Part shown: one piece after another, positions 15,218-22,872 of the stretch
How positions within the stretch are numbered: position 1 is the first letter of the stretch
Layout: every line of letters begins with the position of its first letter
Assembly (NCBI RefSeq): GCF_014649495.1
Contig: NZ_BMTD01000005.1
Span: forward strand, 124,001-188,000
Length of the DNA stretch: 64,000 bases
Source: Streptomyces filipinensis
GTDB taxonomy: Bacteria > Actinomycetota > Actinomycetes > Streptomycetales > Streptomycetaceae
Reading direction: 5' to 3'
The notes under the pieces: model-generated
Databases searched by the model: none
The model's input: the letters and a program-made list of their open reading frames with translations, nothing else
What the model was told of the DNA's origin: nothing
Made by a program: the position numbers and the translations under genes

Positions 15218-17044
15218 ATGTGCGGAATCACCGGCTGGGCGTCCTTCCACGGCGACGCCCGCGCCCGGACCCCGGTCATCGAGGCCATGACCGCCACGCT
15301 CGCCCCCCGCGGCCCCGACGCCGGCGGCATCTGGCTCGGCGAGCGGGCCGCCCTCGGCCACCGCCGGCTGGCCGTCATCGATCTCGCGGGCGGCACACAG
15401 CCCATGCCGGACCGGCCCGAGGCACCCGCCCTCGTGCTCAGCTACAGCGGCGAGATCTACAACCACCACGCGCTGCGAACCGAACTGCGCGCCCGCGGAC
15501 ACGACTTCCGCACCCGCAGTGACACCGAGGTGGTGCTGCGCGCCTACGCGGAGTGGGGCGAAGGCGCCGCCGAGCACCTGGACGGCATGTTCGCCTTCGC
15601 CGTCTGGGACGAGCGGGCCCAGAAGCTGGTGCTGGTGCGGGACCGGCTCGGTGTCAAACCCCTCTTCTGGGCCCGGGTCGACGGCGGCCTCGCCTTCGCC
15701 TCGGAGCCCAAGGCCCTCTTCGCCCACCCCGAGATACGGCCGCGGGTGGACGCCGACGGACTGAGGGAGGCCTACAGCCTGCTGTTCAACACCGGGCCGA
15801 CGCTGTGGTCCGGGGTCCGGGAGGTGCAGCCCGGCGGATACCTGGTCCTGGACCGCGACGGCGTGCGTGAACGCGTGTACTGGCAGCTGGCGGCCGCACC
15901 CCACACCGACGATCTCGACACCACCGTCGAACGCGTCGGCGACCTGGTCGGCACCGCGGCCCGTGGCCAGCTGGAGGCCGACGTCCCGGTGTGCAGCCTG
16001 CTCTCCGGCGGTCTGGACTCCACCGTCCTGACCGCGCTGCTCGCCGACGAACTCCGTCTGCGCGAGGGCCCGGACGCCCGCATCCGTTCCCACGCCGTCG
16101 ACTACAGCGACCAGGCCGAGCGGTTCACCGGCGACGTCCTGCGCACCGGGCACGACACCCCGTACGCCATCGAGGCCGGCGAGTTCATCGGCACCGACCA
16201 CAGCACGGTCGTACTGGACCCGCACGCCCTGCTCGACCCCGAGCACCGCAGGGCCGTCGTCGTGGCGCGGGACTCGCCCATCGGCGTGGGCGACATGGAC
16301 ACCTCGCTGTATCTGCTGTGCGGCGAGATCCGCCGGCACTCCACGGTCGCCCTGTCCGGAGAGGCGGCGGACGAGGTGTTCGGCGGCTACCCCTGGTTCC
16401 ACAGCCCCGAGGCCCGCGCCGCCGACACCTTCCCCTGGCTGCTGGTCACCGGCGACGAGGCCGCCATGCCCCTCAACCCCGAACTCGGCCTGCGCATAGC
16501 CGAGTTCCGCGACGACACCTACCGCGGCGCGCTGGCCGACGTGCCGCACCTGGACGACGAGACACCGGCCGAACACCGGCAGCGCGAGATGCAGCACCTG
16601 TCCCTGACCCGCTGGCTGCGCCAACTCCTGCACCGCAAGGACCGGTTGAGCATGGCGCGAGGCCTGGAGGTGCGGGTCCCGTACTGCGACCACCGGCTGG
16701 TCGAGTACGCCTTCAACGTGCCCTGGTCGCTGAAGAGCCACGACGGCCGGGAGAAGAGCCTCCTGCGCGCCGCGGGCACCGGCCTCGCCCCCGACTCGGT
16801 CCTGCACCGGCCCAAGAACCACTACCCGGCCACCCACCACCCCGACTACAACCGCGGCCTGCAGAACCTGGCACGGGACGCCCTGGCCAGCGCGCAGGTA
16901 CGGGACCTCGCCGACGAAACCCGCATCAAACCCTGCCTCGACACCCCGCCCGACCGGCTGCGGTGGGGCCACCGGCTGCGTCTGGAACGCGTCGTCGACC
17001 TCGCCCTGTGGCTGGACCACCACCGACCCGAACTCGCCCTGTGA
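15218..17044 (+). CDS. Asparagine-synthetase-like glutamine-dependent amidotransferase
   Basis: 608 residues, ATG 15218 with CCAGGAG. N-terminal class II glutaminase: Cys2, GPDAGGIWL, LGHRRLAVIDL, YSGEIYNHHALR (Ser replaces the usual Asn before GEIYN), SDTEVVLRAY. C-terminal ATP-pyrophosphatase synthase domain from ~230, with the PP-loop LLSGGLDST (~260-268) and ALSGEAADEVFGGYPWFH (~378-395). The family moves ammonia from glutamine to an AMP-activated carboxylate. A housekeeping AsnB is possible, but position between exporter and P450/isocyanide synthase genes points to making a primary carboxamide on a secondary metabolite. P450 follows after 11 bp. Confidence 0.9.
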   Translation: MCGITGWASFHGDARARTPVIEAMTATLAPRGPDAGGIWLGERAALGHRRLAVIDLAGGTQPMPDRPEAPALVLSYSGEIYNHHALRTELRARGHDFRTRSDTEVVLRAYAEWGEGAAEHLDGMFAFAVWDERAQKLVLVRDRLGVKPLFWARVDGGLAFASEPKALFAHPEIRPRVDADGLREAYSLLFNTGPTLWSGVREVQPGGYLVLDRDGVRERVYWQLAAAPHTDDLDTTVERVGDLVGTAARGQLEADVPVCSLLSGGLDSTVLTALLADELRLREGPDARIRSHAVDYSDQAERFTGDVLRTGHDTPYAIEAGEFIGTDHSTVVLDPHALLDPEHRRAVVVARDSPIGVGDMDTSLYLLCGEIRRHSTVALSGEAADEVFGGYPWFHSPEARAADTFPWLLVTGDEAAMPLNPELGLRIAEFRDDTYRGALADVPHLDDETPAEHRQREMQHLSLTRWLRQLLHRKDRLSMARGLEVRVPYCDHRLVEYAFNVPWSLKSHDGREKSLLRAAGTGLAPDSVLHRPKNHYPATHHPDYNRGLQNLARDALASAQVRDLADETRIKPCLDTPPDRLRWGHRLRLERVVDLALWLDHHRPELAL

Positions 17045-17055
17045 GGAGCCCGGAC

Positions 17056-18309
17056 ATGACCCCCCAGGAACCGACGGCCACCGCGGACACACGGGAACCC
17101 GTCCCGCTCATGGGCTGCCCCTACAAGCGCGACCCCTACCCGCTGTACACGCGGATGCGCGAGGACGGGCCGGTCCACCGCGTCCTGTTCCCGAGCGGCG
17201 TCCAGGCCTGGCTCGTCACCGGATACGACGCCGCCCACGCCGCGCTGGGCGACGACCGTCTCGGCAAGAACCACGAGCGGGGCAACGCCCGCTGGCGCGC
17301 CCGCGCCTCGATCATGCCCGAGCCCCAGCACTCCCAGCTCCAGGTGCACCTGCTGCACCAGGACCCGCCGCAGCACACCCGCATGCGGCGCCTCGTGACC
17401 GACGCCTTCACCCCGCGCCGGATCGAGCGGCTCCGCCCGCGCATGCGGCAGTTGGCCGACCGACTCGTCGACGACCTGCCCGGGAACGGCCCCGCCGACC
17501 TCGTCGCGGGCTTCGCCGCGCACTTCCCCTTCCAGGTGCTCGCCGAGGTCATCGGCCTGCCACCGACGCAGGCCGCGCGTTTCGACCGCGACTGGGGCAA
17601 GGTGGTCCAGCCCGTCGGCCCGGCCGATCCGGGACGCCCGCTGTACGAGGCCCGCCTGCACGGGCTGCAGAACTACATCGCCGAGGTCGTCGCGCACAAG
17701 CGCGCGCACCGGGACGACGACCTCCTCAGCGGCCTCGTCGCGGCTCGGGACCGGCATGAACTGTCCCAGGCGGAGCTGGACTCGATGATCTTCCAGCTTC
17801 TGGTCGCCGGCCAGGAACCGGTCACCAACCAGATCACCACCGCGTTGATCGCGCTGCTCCGTCACCCGGCCCAGCTCACCCGCCTGAGGGACGACCAGTC
17901 GCTGCTTCCCCGCGCCGTCGAGGAACTCATCCGCTACGACAGCGCCTTCGAGCTCACCACCTGGCGCTTCTTCGACCAGGACAGCGACCTGTACGGAACC
18001 CGGATCCCGGCCGGCGACTCCGTCATCGTCTCCCTGTGCGCGGCAAACCGCGACCCGCGCCGCTTCGCCGACCCCGACACCCTGGACTTCGACCGCAGCC
18101 CCAACCCCCACCTCGCCTTCGGCCACGGCATCCACTTCTGCCCCGGCGCGGCCCTAGCCCGCGCCGAACTCCAGATCGCCCTCGGCACGCTCCTGTCCAG
18201 ACTGCCGGGCCTGCGTCCGGCCGTCGCCGACGAGGAGATCGAGTGGATCCCGGCGGTCCTGGCCCGCGGCACCGACCACCTGCCGGTCGACTACGACGAG
18301 CGCCTCTGA
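17056..18309 (+). CDS. Cytochrome P450 with altered I-helix
   Basis: 417 residues from ATG 17056, 11 bp after the amidotransferase stop. Family marks: VEELIRYDSAFELTTWRFF (K-helix ExxR), the PERF-like region NRDPRRFADPDTLDFDR, and heme loop FGHGIHFCPGAALAR with the ligand Cys at ~361. The I-helix reads LLVAGQEPVTNQI (~248-260), where most P450s have (A/G)Gx(D/E)T(T/S); the Thr that helps O2 activation is replaced by Pro. Such loss occurs in some P450s with unusual chemistry, including phenol-coupling enzymes. By analogy with yeast DIT1/DIT2, it may couple tyrosine-derived isonitriles. Electron partners are not encoded nearby. Confidence 0.92.
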   Translation: MTPQEPTATADTREPVPLMGCPYKRDPYPLYTRMREDGPVHRVLFPSGVQAWLVTGYDAAHAALGDDRLGKNHERGNARWRARASIMPEPQHSQLQVHLLHQDPPQHTRMRRLVTDAFTPRRIERLRPRMRQLADRLVDDLPGNGPADLVAGFAAHFPFQVLAEVIGLPPTQAARFDRDWGKVVQPVGPADPGRPLYEARLHGLQNYIAEVVAHKRAHRDDDLLSGLVAARDRHELSQAELDSMIFQLLVAGQEPVTNQITTALIALLRHPAQLTRLRDDQSLLPRAVEELIRYDSAFELTTWRFFDQDSDLYGTRIPAGDSVIVSLCAANRDPRRFADPDTLDFDRSPNPHLAFGHGIHFCPGAALARAELQIALGTLLSRLPGLRPAVADEEIEWIPAVLARGTDHLPVDYDERL

Positions 18310-18345
18310 CACGCTCCCCGGCGGAGAGGGCGGAGCACGTGCCCG

Positions 18346-18462
18346 TTCCGCCCAACGGGCCGACGGCCCCGTACCGGCTGCCCCTTCCGCCGACCGGGCC
18401 GACGGCCGCGTACCGCCCGCCTCTGCCGCCGGCCGGACCGACGGTGTCGTAGCGCCCGCCTC
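18346..18462 (+). repeat. Three tandem 39-bp repeats
   Basis: Units at 18346-18384, 18385-18423 and 18424-18462 share CGG(G/A)CCGACGG and (T/G)CCGCC(C/G) blocks. They occupy the 391-bp gap between P450 and isocyanide synthase genes. The period is a multiple of three, so one frame reads as a 13-residue proline-rich repeat (PLPPTGPTAAYRP type), but no start codon or ribosome binding site supports translation. Confidence 0.8.
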
Positions 18463-18474
18463 CGATCGCGGCGG

Positions 18475-18496
18475 GCCCGGGGCGTACGCCCCGGGC
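18475..18496. terminator. Perfect palindrome after P450 gene (possible terminator)
   Basis: Arms GCCCGGGGCG and CGCCCCGGGC flank a central TA, forming a 22-bp perfect inverted repeat just after the 39-bp repeats. It may terminate the P450 transcript, in which case the isocyanide synthase has its own promoter in 18497-18700. Confidence 0.45.
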
Positions 18497-18700
18497 GGAC
18501 CGAGTCCGCGCTGGTGACGGACGGGCCCCCGCCGACCGGCCCGAGGGGGGTTGGCGCACGCGTCCCGCCGGCGGCCCCCTCCGGACGCCACGGGCGCCCG
18601 GCCGCATCCCGCCGGCGAACCATGCGCCGGGCTCGCGGGCCGGCACACCGGCACATCCCCACGCTTCTCCCTTCCCGATTCCCGCTTCCCGGAGACCCCC

Positions 18701-19633
18701 ATGCCTCTGACGACCGCGCCGGACCCCCGTCCCACGCGCATCAGCGCCGCCATCCTCAGGCTGCTCCTGCCCCACCACCGCACCACTGAGCGGACCCCCG
18801 CGCCCGTGCAGGCGTTCCCCCACCAGCTGCGCCGCATCGGGGACTTCGTACGCGACGGCGCCCCGGTCGTCTTCACCCTCCCCGCCTTCCCCTGCAAGTC
18901 CCCCAACCCGGCCAAGGTGTTGGGCCGCCTGCCCGACCAGGGTGAACGCCTGTCCCTGGGTTTCCTGCACCGGCTCTGCACGGACATCGAGCGGATCCAC
19001 CCGCCCGGCGCCCGCATCGTGATCTGCTCCGACGGACACGTCTTCGGCGACGTCATCCACGTCCCGGACCCGCACATCGACGCCTACGCCGACGAACTGC
19101 GCGGCCTCATAGCCCGCCTGGGCCTCACCCGGCTCTCCGTCTTCGACCTGCGCGACGTCCTCGGCGACCTGCCGTACGACGCGAAACGCGCCCGCGTCCA
19201 CCGGCACCACGCCCCCACCGTCGACACCCTGCGCGCCGAGGTGCACGCCGACGACCACGCACGCGCCCTCTACCGGGGCATCACGCGCTTCCTCGTCGAG
19301 GACACCGCCGGGTACCCCGGAACCCGGTCAGCCCTCCAACGCGCCTGCCGGCAGCGCGCGTACGCGGTGCTCCAGCGCAGCCGTGCCTGGGGTGCCCTGG
19401 TCGCCGAGCACCATCCGGCCGCCGTACGACTGTCCATCCACCCCCAGCCGGTCGGTGCCGCGAAGTTCGGCATCCGCCTCCTGGACGCCCCGGACGCCTG
19501 GACCACCCCCTGGCACTCCGCCGCCCTGCACCGGGCGGACGGAACCTGGACGCTGCTGCCGCGTGCCCGGGCCGCGCAGCTGGGCCGCCTGGTGACGGCC
19601 GACGGCAGACCGAGCCACTTCCGGCAGACCTGA
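18701..19633 (+). CDS. Isocyanide (isonitrile) synthase, DIT1/PvcA family
   Basis: 310 residues from ATG 18701, with GGAG at 18690-18693; upstream in-frame codons are low-complexity. The family pattern is clear: VFTLPAFPCKSPNPAKVLGR (~56-75), RIVICSDGHVFGDVIHVPDP (~105-124), Y-x-x-x-L-R after it, RAYAVLQRSRAWGALV (~225-240), VRLSIHPQPVGAAKFGIRL (~243-261) and TPWHSA (~269). DIT1/PvcA enzymes convert the alpha-amino group of tyrosine or tryptophan to an isonitrile using ribulose 5-phosphate as carbon donor; many work with a partner oxygenase. Here the adjacent P450 and amidotransferase are candidate tailoring enzymes. An MFS gene follows after 21 bp. Confidence 0.93.
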   Translation: MPLTTAPDPRPTRISAAILRLLLPHHRTTERTPAPVQAFPHQLRRIGDFVRDGAPVVFTLPAFPCKSPNPAKVLGRLPDQGERLSLGFLHRLCTDIERIHPPGARIVICSDGHVFGDVIHVPDPHIDAYADELRGLIARLGLTRLSVFDLRDVLGDLPYDAKRARVHRHHAPTVDTLRAEVHADDHARALYRGITRFLVEDTAGYPGTRSALQRACRQRAYAVLQRSRAWGALVAEHHPAAVRLSIHPQPVGAAKFGIRLLDAPDAWTTPWHSAALHRADGTWTLLPRARAAQLGRLVTADGRPSHFRQT

Positions 19634-19654
19634 CCCGGAAGCCAGGATGAGGGC

Positions 19655-20878
19655 ATGAGCATCGAGGACGCGGGGCCGGGTCCGGAGCGGGCGGTGATGG
19701 GACCCTGGCGGTTCGTGGTGTGGTTCGGCACGGTCAGCCTGCTCGCGGACTTCGTCTACGAGGGCGCCCGGTCGGTCACGGGCCCGCTGCTGGCCTCGCT
19801 GGGAGCGTCCGCCCTGGTGGTCGGCGTGGTGACGGGCGCGGGGGAGGCCGCCGCCCTGGGCCTGCGGCTGGTCTCGGGCCCCCTGGCCGATCGCACCCGG
19901 CGCTTCTGGGGGCTGGCGATCGCCGGGTACGCCCTGACGGTCGCGTCGGTTCCGTTTCTGGGCGTCGTCGGCGTGCTGTGGGCGGCCTGTGCCCTGGTGA
20001 TCGCGGAGCGCGTCGGCAAGGCGGTGCGCTCCCCGGCCAAGGACACGCTGCTGTCGCACGCCACCGCGGCGACCGGGCGAGGCCGTGGCTTCGCCGTGCA
20101 CGAGGCCCTGGACCAGATCGGTGCCCTGATCGGCCCGCTCCTCGTCGCCGCGATGCTCGCCCTGACCGGCGGTGACTACGGACCTGCGCTCGGCGTGCTG
20201 GCACTGCCCGGTGTCGCCGTACTGGTGCTGCTGGTGTGGCTCAGGGCCCGGGTGCCTGACCCGGAGGCGTACGAGCGCGGGGCGAGCACCGGCACCCCGC
20301 GGGATCAGCCGGCCGATGGGCGGCTGCCCAGCGCGTTCTGGGCCTACGCCGGGTTCACGGCGGCCACCACGACCGGCTTCGCCACCTTCGGCCTCCTCTC
20401 CTACCACCTGGTCGAGCGCCGGCTGATGGCCACCGCCTGGGTGCCGGTGCTGTACGCGGCGGCGATGGTCGTGGACGCCGTGGCGGCACTGGCCACCGGA
20501 TGGCTGTACGACCGGTTCGGCCCGCGCGTCCTGGTCGCCCTGCCCGTGCTCACCGCGGGCGTGGCGCTGCTGGCGTTCACGGACACCGTCGGCGTCGCGG
20601 TGGCCGGTTCGCTGGTCTGGGGCGCCGCCATGGGCATCCAGGAGTCCACCCTGCGGGCCACCGTCGCTGACCTGGTGCCGAGCGGACGGCGCGCGACGGC
20701 GTACGGCCTCTTCGCCGGCGTGGTGGGCGCGGCGAGCCTGGCGGGCGGCGCGCTCACCGGAGGCCTGTACGGCTACTCGATTCCCCTGCTGATCACGGTG
20801 GTGGCCGCGATCCAGGTGGTCGCGCTGGCGCTGCTGGGGGTCACCCGGGCGGCGCGCGCCCCACTCCGCCGCCCGTGA
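19655..20878 (+). CDS. MFS transporter (12 TM), probably co-transcribed with isocyanide synthase
   Basis: 407 residues from ATG 19655, 21 bp after the isocyanide synthase stop. About 12 helices; the loop 2-3 motif is seen as GPLADRTRRFWGLAIAGYAL, and VGKAVRSPAKDTLLSHAT is typical of the MFS subgroup that includes many uncharacterised actinobacterial exporters. It differs from the DHA2 exporter upstream (no DMSIVNVA signature, shorter). The spacing suggests a second exporter or a resistance protein for the cluster product. It ends 6 bp from the convergent epimerase gene. Confidence 0.88.
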   Translation: MSIEDAGPGPERAVMGPWRFVVWFGTVSLLADFVYEGARSVTGPLLASLGASALVVGVVTGAGEAAALGLRLVSGPLADRTRRFWGLAIAGYALTVASVPFLGVVGVLWAACALVIAERVGKAVRSPAKDTLLSHATAATGRGRGFAVHEALDQIGALIGPLLVAAMLALTGGDYGPALGVLALPGVAVLVLLVWLRARVPDPEAYERGASTGTPRDQPADGRLPSAFWAYAGFTAATTTGFATFGLLSYHLVERRLMATAWVPVLYAAAMVVDAVAALATGWLYDRFGPRVLVALPVLTAGVALLAFTDTVGVAVAGSLVWGAAMGIQESTLRATVADLVPSGRRATAYGLFAGVVGAASLAGGALTGGLYGYSIPLLITVVAAIQVVALALLGVTRAARAPLRRP

Positions 20879-20884
20879 CCGGGG

Positions 20885-21877
20885 TCAGCTCCGCCACCGG
20901 GACGCCGCCGCCCCCGCCCGTCCGCGACGGGCCGCTCTGGACGACCTGGCCCGTCCCACGAGGTCCACGGCGGCCTGCGGCCAGGCGTCGTGGGCGAAGT
21001 CGAACCCGGCCTCGCGCAGCCGGCCCGGGACCACTCGGCGGCTCTTGAGCAGCAACTCCGTGTCCGAGCGCAGTGCGAACGCCCCCAGCTCCGCCATCCA
21101 CCGCGTGGCCGGCAGCCCCACGGGGACGCCCCAGGCCGCGCGCAGTGCCCGCATGAACTCACGGTGCGGAAGCGGGCCGGGGGAGGCGAGGTTCACCGGC
21201 CCGTCGACGTCGTCCCGCTCGATCAGGAACTCCACCGCGCGGACGAAGTCCTCGTCGTGGATCCAGGAGACGTACTGCGCCCCACCGGCGACCGGCCCGC
21301 CCAGACCCAGCCGGGCCAGTCCCAGCAGCACGTCGAAGACCCCGCCCCGGTCCGGGCTCATCACCATCGCCGAGCGCAGCGCCACCTTCCGCGTCGCCGG
21401 CGTCGGCGCCTCGGACTGCGCGCGCTCCCAGTTCCGCGCGATGGCGACGCTGTACGCCCAGTACTCCGGAACGCCGGCCTCCGAGCCGCCGATCGTGCCC
21501 GTCGCCTCGTCGTTCGCCGCGTCGAAGCAGTGGGCGTAGATCGTCGCCGTGCTCATCTGCAGCCACAGCCGCGGCGGCCGCGCGGCGGCGGCGATCGCCT
21601 CGCCGACCACGCGTGCCGAGTCCACCCGGGAGTCCATCATGGCCCGCAGGTTCTCGTCGGTGTAGCGGCAGGAGACGCTGCGTCCGGCCAGGTTGATCAC
21701 GACATCGCTGCCGTCGACCACCTCGGCCCAGCGGCCGAGGGTGACCCCGTCCCACCCGACCTGCCGGTCCCTTCGCGGGTGCCGGGTCACCACGGTCACC
21801 TCGTGCCCGGCCGCCGTCAGCGCCCGGTCGAGAATCGTGCCCACCTGTCCGGTTCCCCCGGGCAGAACCACCTTCAT
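20885..21877 (-). CDS. NAD-dependent epimerase-like protein, TIGR01777/SDR39U1 family
   Basis: 330 residues. The extended SDR nucleotide-binding start is MKVVLPGGTGQVGTILDRAL, followed by VVINLAGRSVSCRYTDENLR, the family hallmark, then MSTATIYAHCFDAANDEATG with a partly altered YxxxK region, ARLGLGGPVAGGAQYVSWIH, and a C-terminal DUF1731-like segment (RALRAAWGVPVGLP...LLKSRRVVPGRLREAGFDF). The substrate is unknown in this family. The last ~20 residues are Arg/Ala-rich. It is divergent from a methyltransferase gene, with a perfect TTGAACGCGTTCAA palindrome between them. Confidence 0.88.
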   Translation of the reverse strand: MKVVLPGGTGQVGTILDRALTAAGHEVTVVTRHPRRDRQVGWDGVTLGRWAEVVDGSDVVINLAGRSVSCRYTDENLRAMMDSRVDSARVVGEAIAAAARPPRLWLQMSTATIYAHCFDAANDEATGTIGGSEAGVPEYWAYSVAIARNWERAQSEAPTPATRKVALRSAMVMSPDRGGVFDVLLGLARLGLGGPVAGGAQYVSWIHDEDFVRAVEFLIERDDVDGPVNLASPGPLPHREFMRALRAAWGVPVGLPATRWMAELGAFALRSDTELLLKSRRVVPGRLREAGFDFAHDAWPQAAVDLVGRARSSRAARRGRAGAAASRWRS

Positions 21878-21917
21878 CGAGCCCCCTCAGTTCGGTGGGC
21901 ACAGCGTAGCCCCATAA

Positions 21918-21931
21918 TTGAACGCGTTCAA
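21918..21931. promoter_or_regulatory. 14-bp palindromic operator between divergent genes
   Basis: TTGAACGCGTTCAA is a perfect palindrome in an A/T-richer spot, 40 bp upstream of the epimerase start and 57 bp upstream of the methyltransferase start. Symmetry and length suit a TetR-type operator. No TetR gene is adjacent. Confidence 0.65.
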
Positions 21932-21987
21932 AACCGTGGGGTGCGTATCGCTTTGCCTGGTGGCCCGCTCTGATCGATCCTGGCCCG

Positions 21988-22872
21988 ATGGACGACTGGG
22001 AGTGGGACGAGACCCTCTTCGAGGGGACTGCCGGCTACTACGCGCGGGGCCGGTTGCCCTATGCCCCGGGGCTGGTGGCGCTGCTCGCCGAGGTACTGGC
22101 GGCCGACGGGCGCGGGCGGCTCCTCGACGTGGGGTGCGGACCCGGGACCGTCGCCGTCCCGCTGGCCGGGCTGTTCCGCGAGACCGTCGGAGTCGACCCG
22201 GACGCCGGAATGATCGCCGAGGCCGCGAGCCGGGCCACCGCCGCCGGTCTGGCCGGCAGGGCGCGCTGGGTACGGATGCGCGCCGAGGAACTCCCGGCCG
22301 GCCTCGGCCTGTTCACCGTGGCGGTCTTCGCCCAGTCCTTCCACTGGATGGACCGCGAGCGGGTGGCGCGCACCGTGCGCGGCATGCTGGGCCCGGGAGG
22401 GGCGCTGGTGCACCTGTCGGACCTGAAGACGCAGACGCGTGCGGCGGCAGGCATGCCGTACCCGGCCGTGCCCTACCCGGACGTCGAGGAACTGGTCAAG
22501 CGATACCTGGGCCCGGTCCGCCGGGCCGGCCGAGGGCTGCTGCCGCGGGGCACGGCCGGCGGCGAGGGCGCGATCCTCGCCGGTGCCGGCTTCCTGGGCC
22601 CCGAGCGGTACGTCGTCCCCGGCGGGCAGGAACTGCGGCGCACGGTGGACGACGTGGTCGCCTGGACGTTCTCCATGTCCTACGCGGCCCCCCACCTGTT
22701 CGGCCCCCGCCGCGAGGCCTTCGAAGCGGACCTGCGCCGCCTGCTCCTTCGGGCCTCGGCGGCGGGGCTGTTCTCCGAACGTGTGCCCAGCACCGAGGTG
22801 TTCGTCTGGCGCCAACCGGGGTCGGGACCGGTGCGCACGGCCGGGGAACCCGGCAGTAGGTTGGGCGGATGA
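21988..22872 (+). CDS. Class I SAM-dependent methyltransferase
   Basis: 294 residues. The SAM-binding motif I is LLDVGCGPGTVAVPLA (~45-60), motif II is VGVDPDAGMIAEA, and AQSFHWMDRERV with GGALVHLSDL are the later motifs of the UbiE/type-11 group. The N-terminus FEGTAGYYARGRLPYAPGLV is typical of this subfamily. Substrate unknown. It overlaps the FMN reductase gene by ATGA, so the two form an operon. Confidence 0.88.
   Translation: MDDWEWDETLFEGTAGYYARGRLPYAPGLVALLAEVLAADGRGRLLDVGCGPGTVAVPLAGLFRETVGVDPDAGMIAEAASRATAAGLAGRARWVRMRAEELPAGLGLFTVAVFAQSFHWMDRERVARTVRGMLGPGGALVHLSDLKTQTRAAAGMPYPAVPYPDVEELVKRYLGPVRRAGRGLLPRGTAGGEGAILAGAGFLGPERYVVPGGQELRRTVDDVVAWTFSMSYAAPHLFGPRREAFEADLRRLLLRASAAGLFSERVPSTEVFVWRQPGSGPVRTAGEPGSRLGG

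Noticed and set aside
18036..18452. 138-residue plus frame ending in proline-rich repeats, considered as a precursor peptide
   Set aside because: It begins inside the P450 gene in another frame with no ribosome binding site; the repeat peptides arise from the 39-bp repeats.
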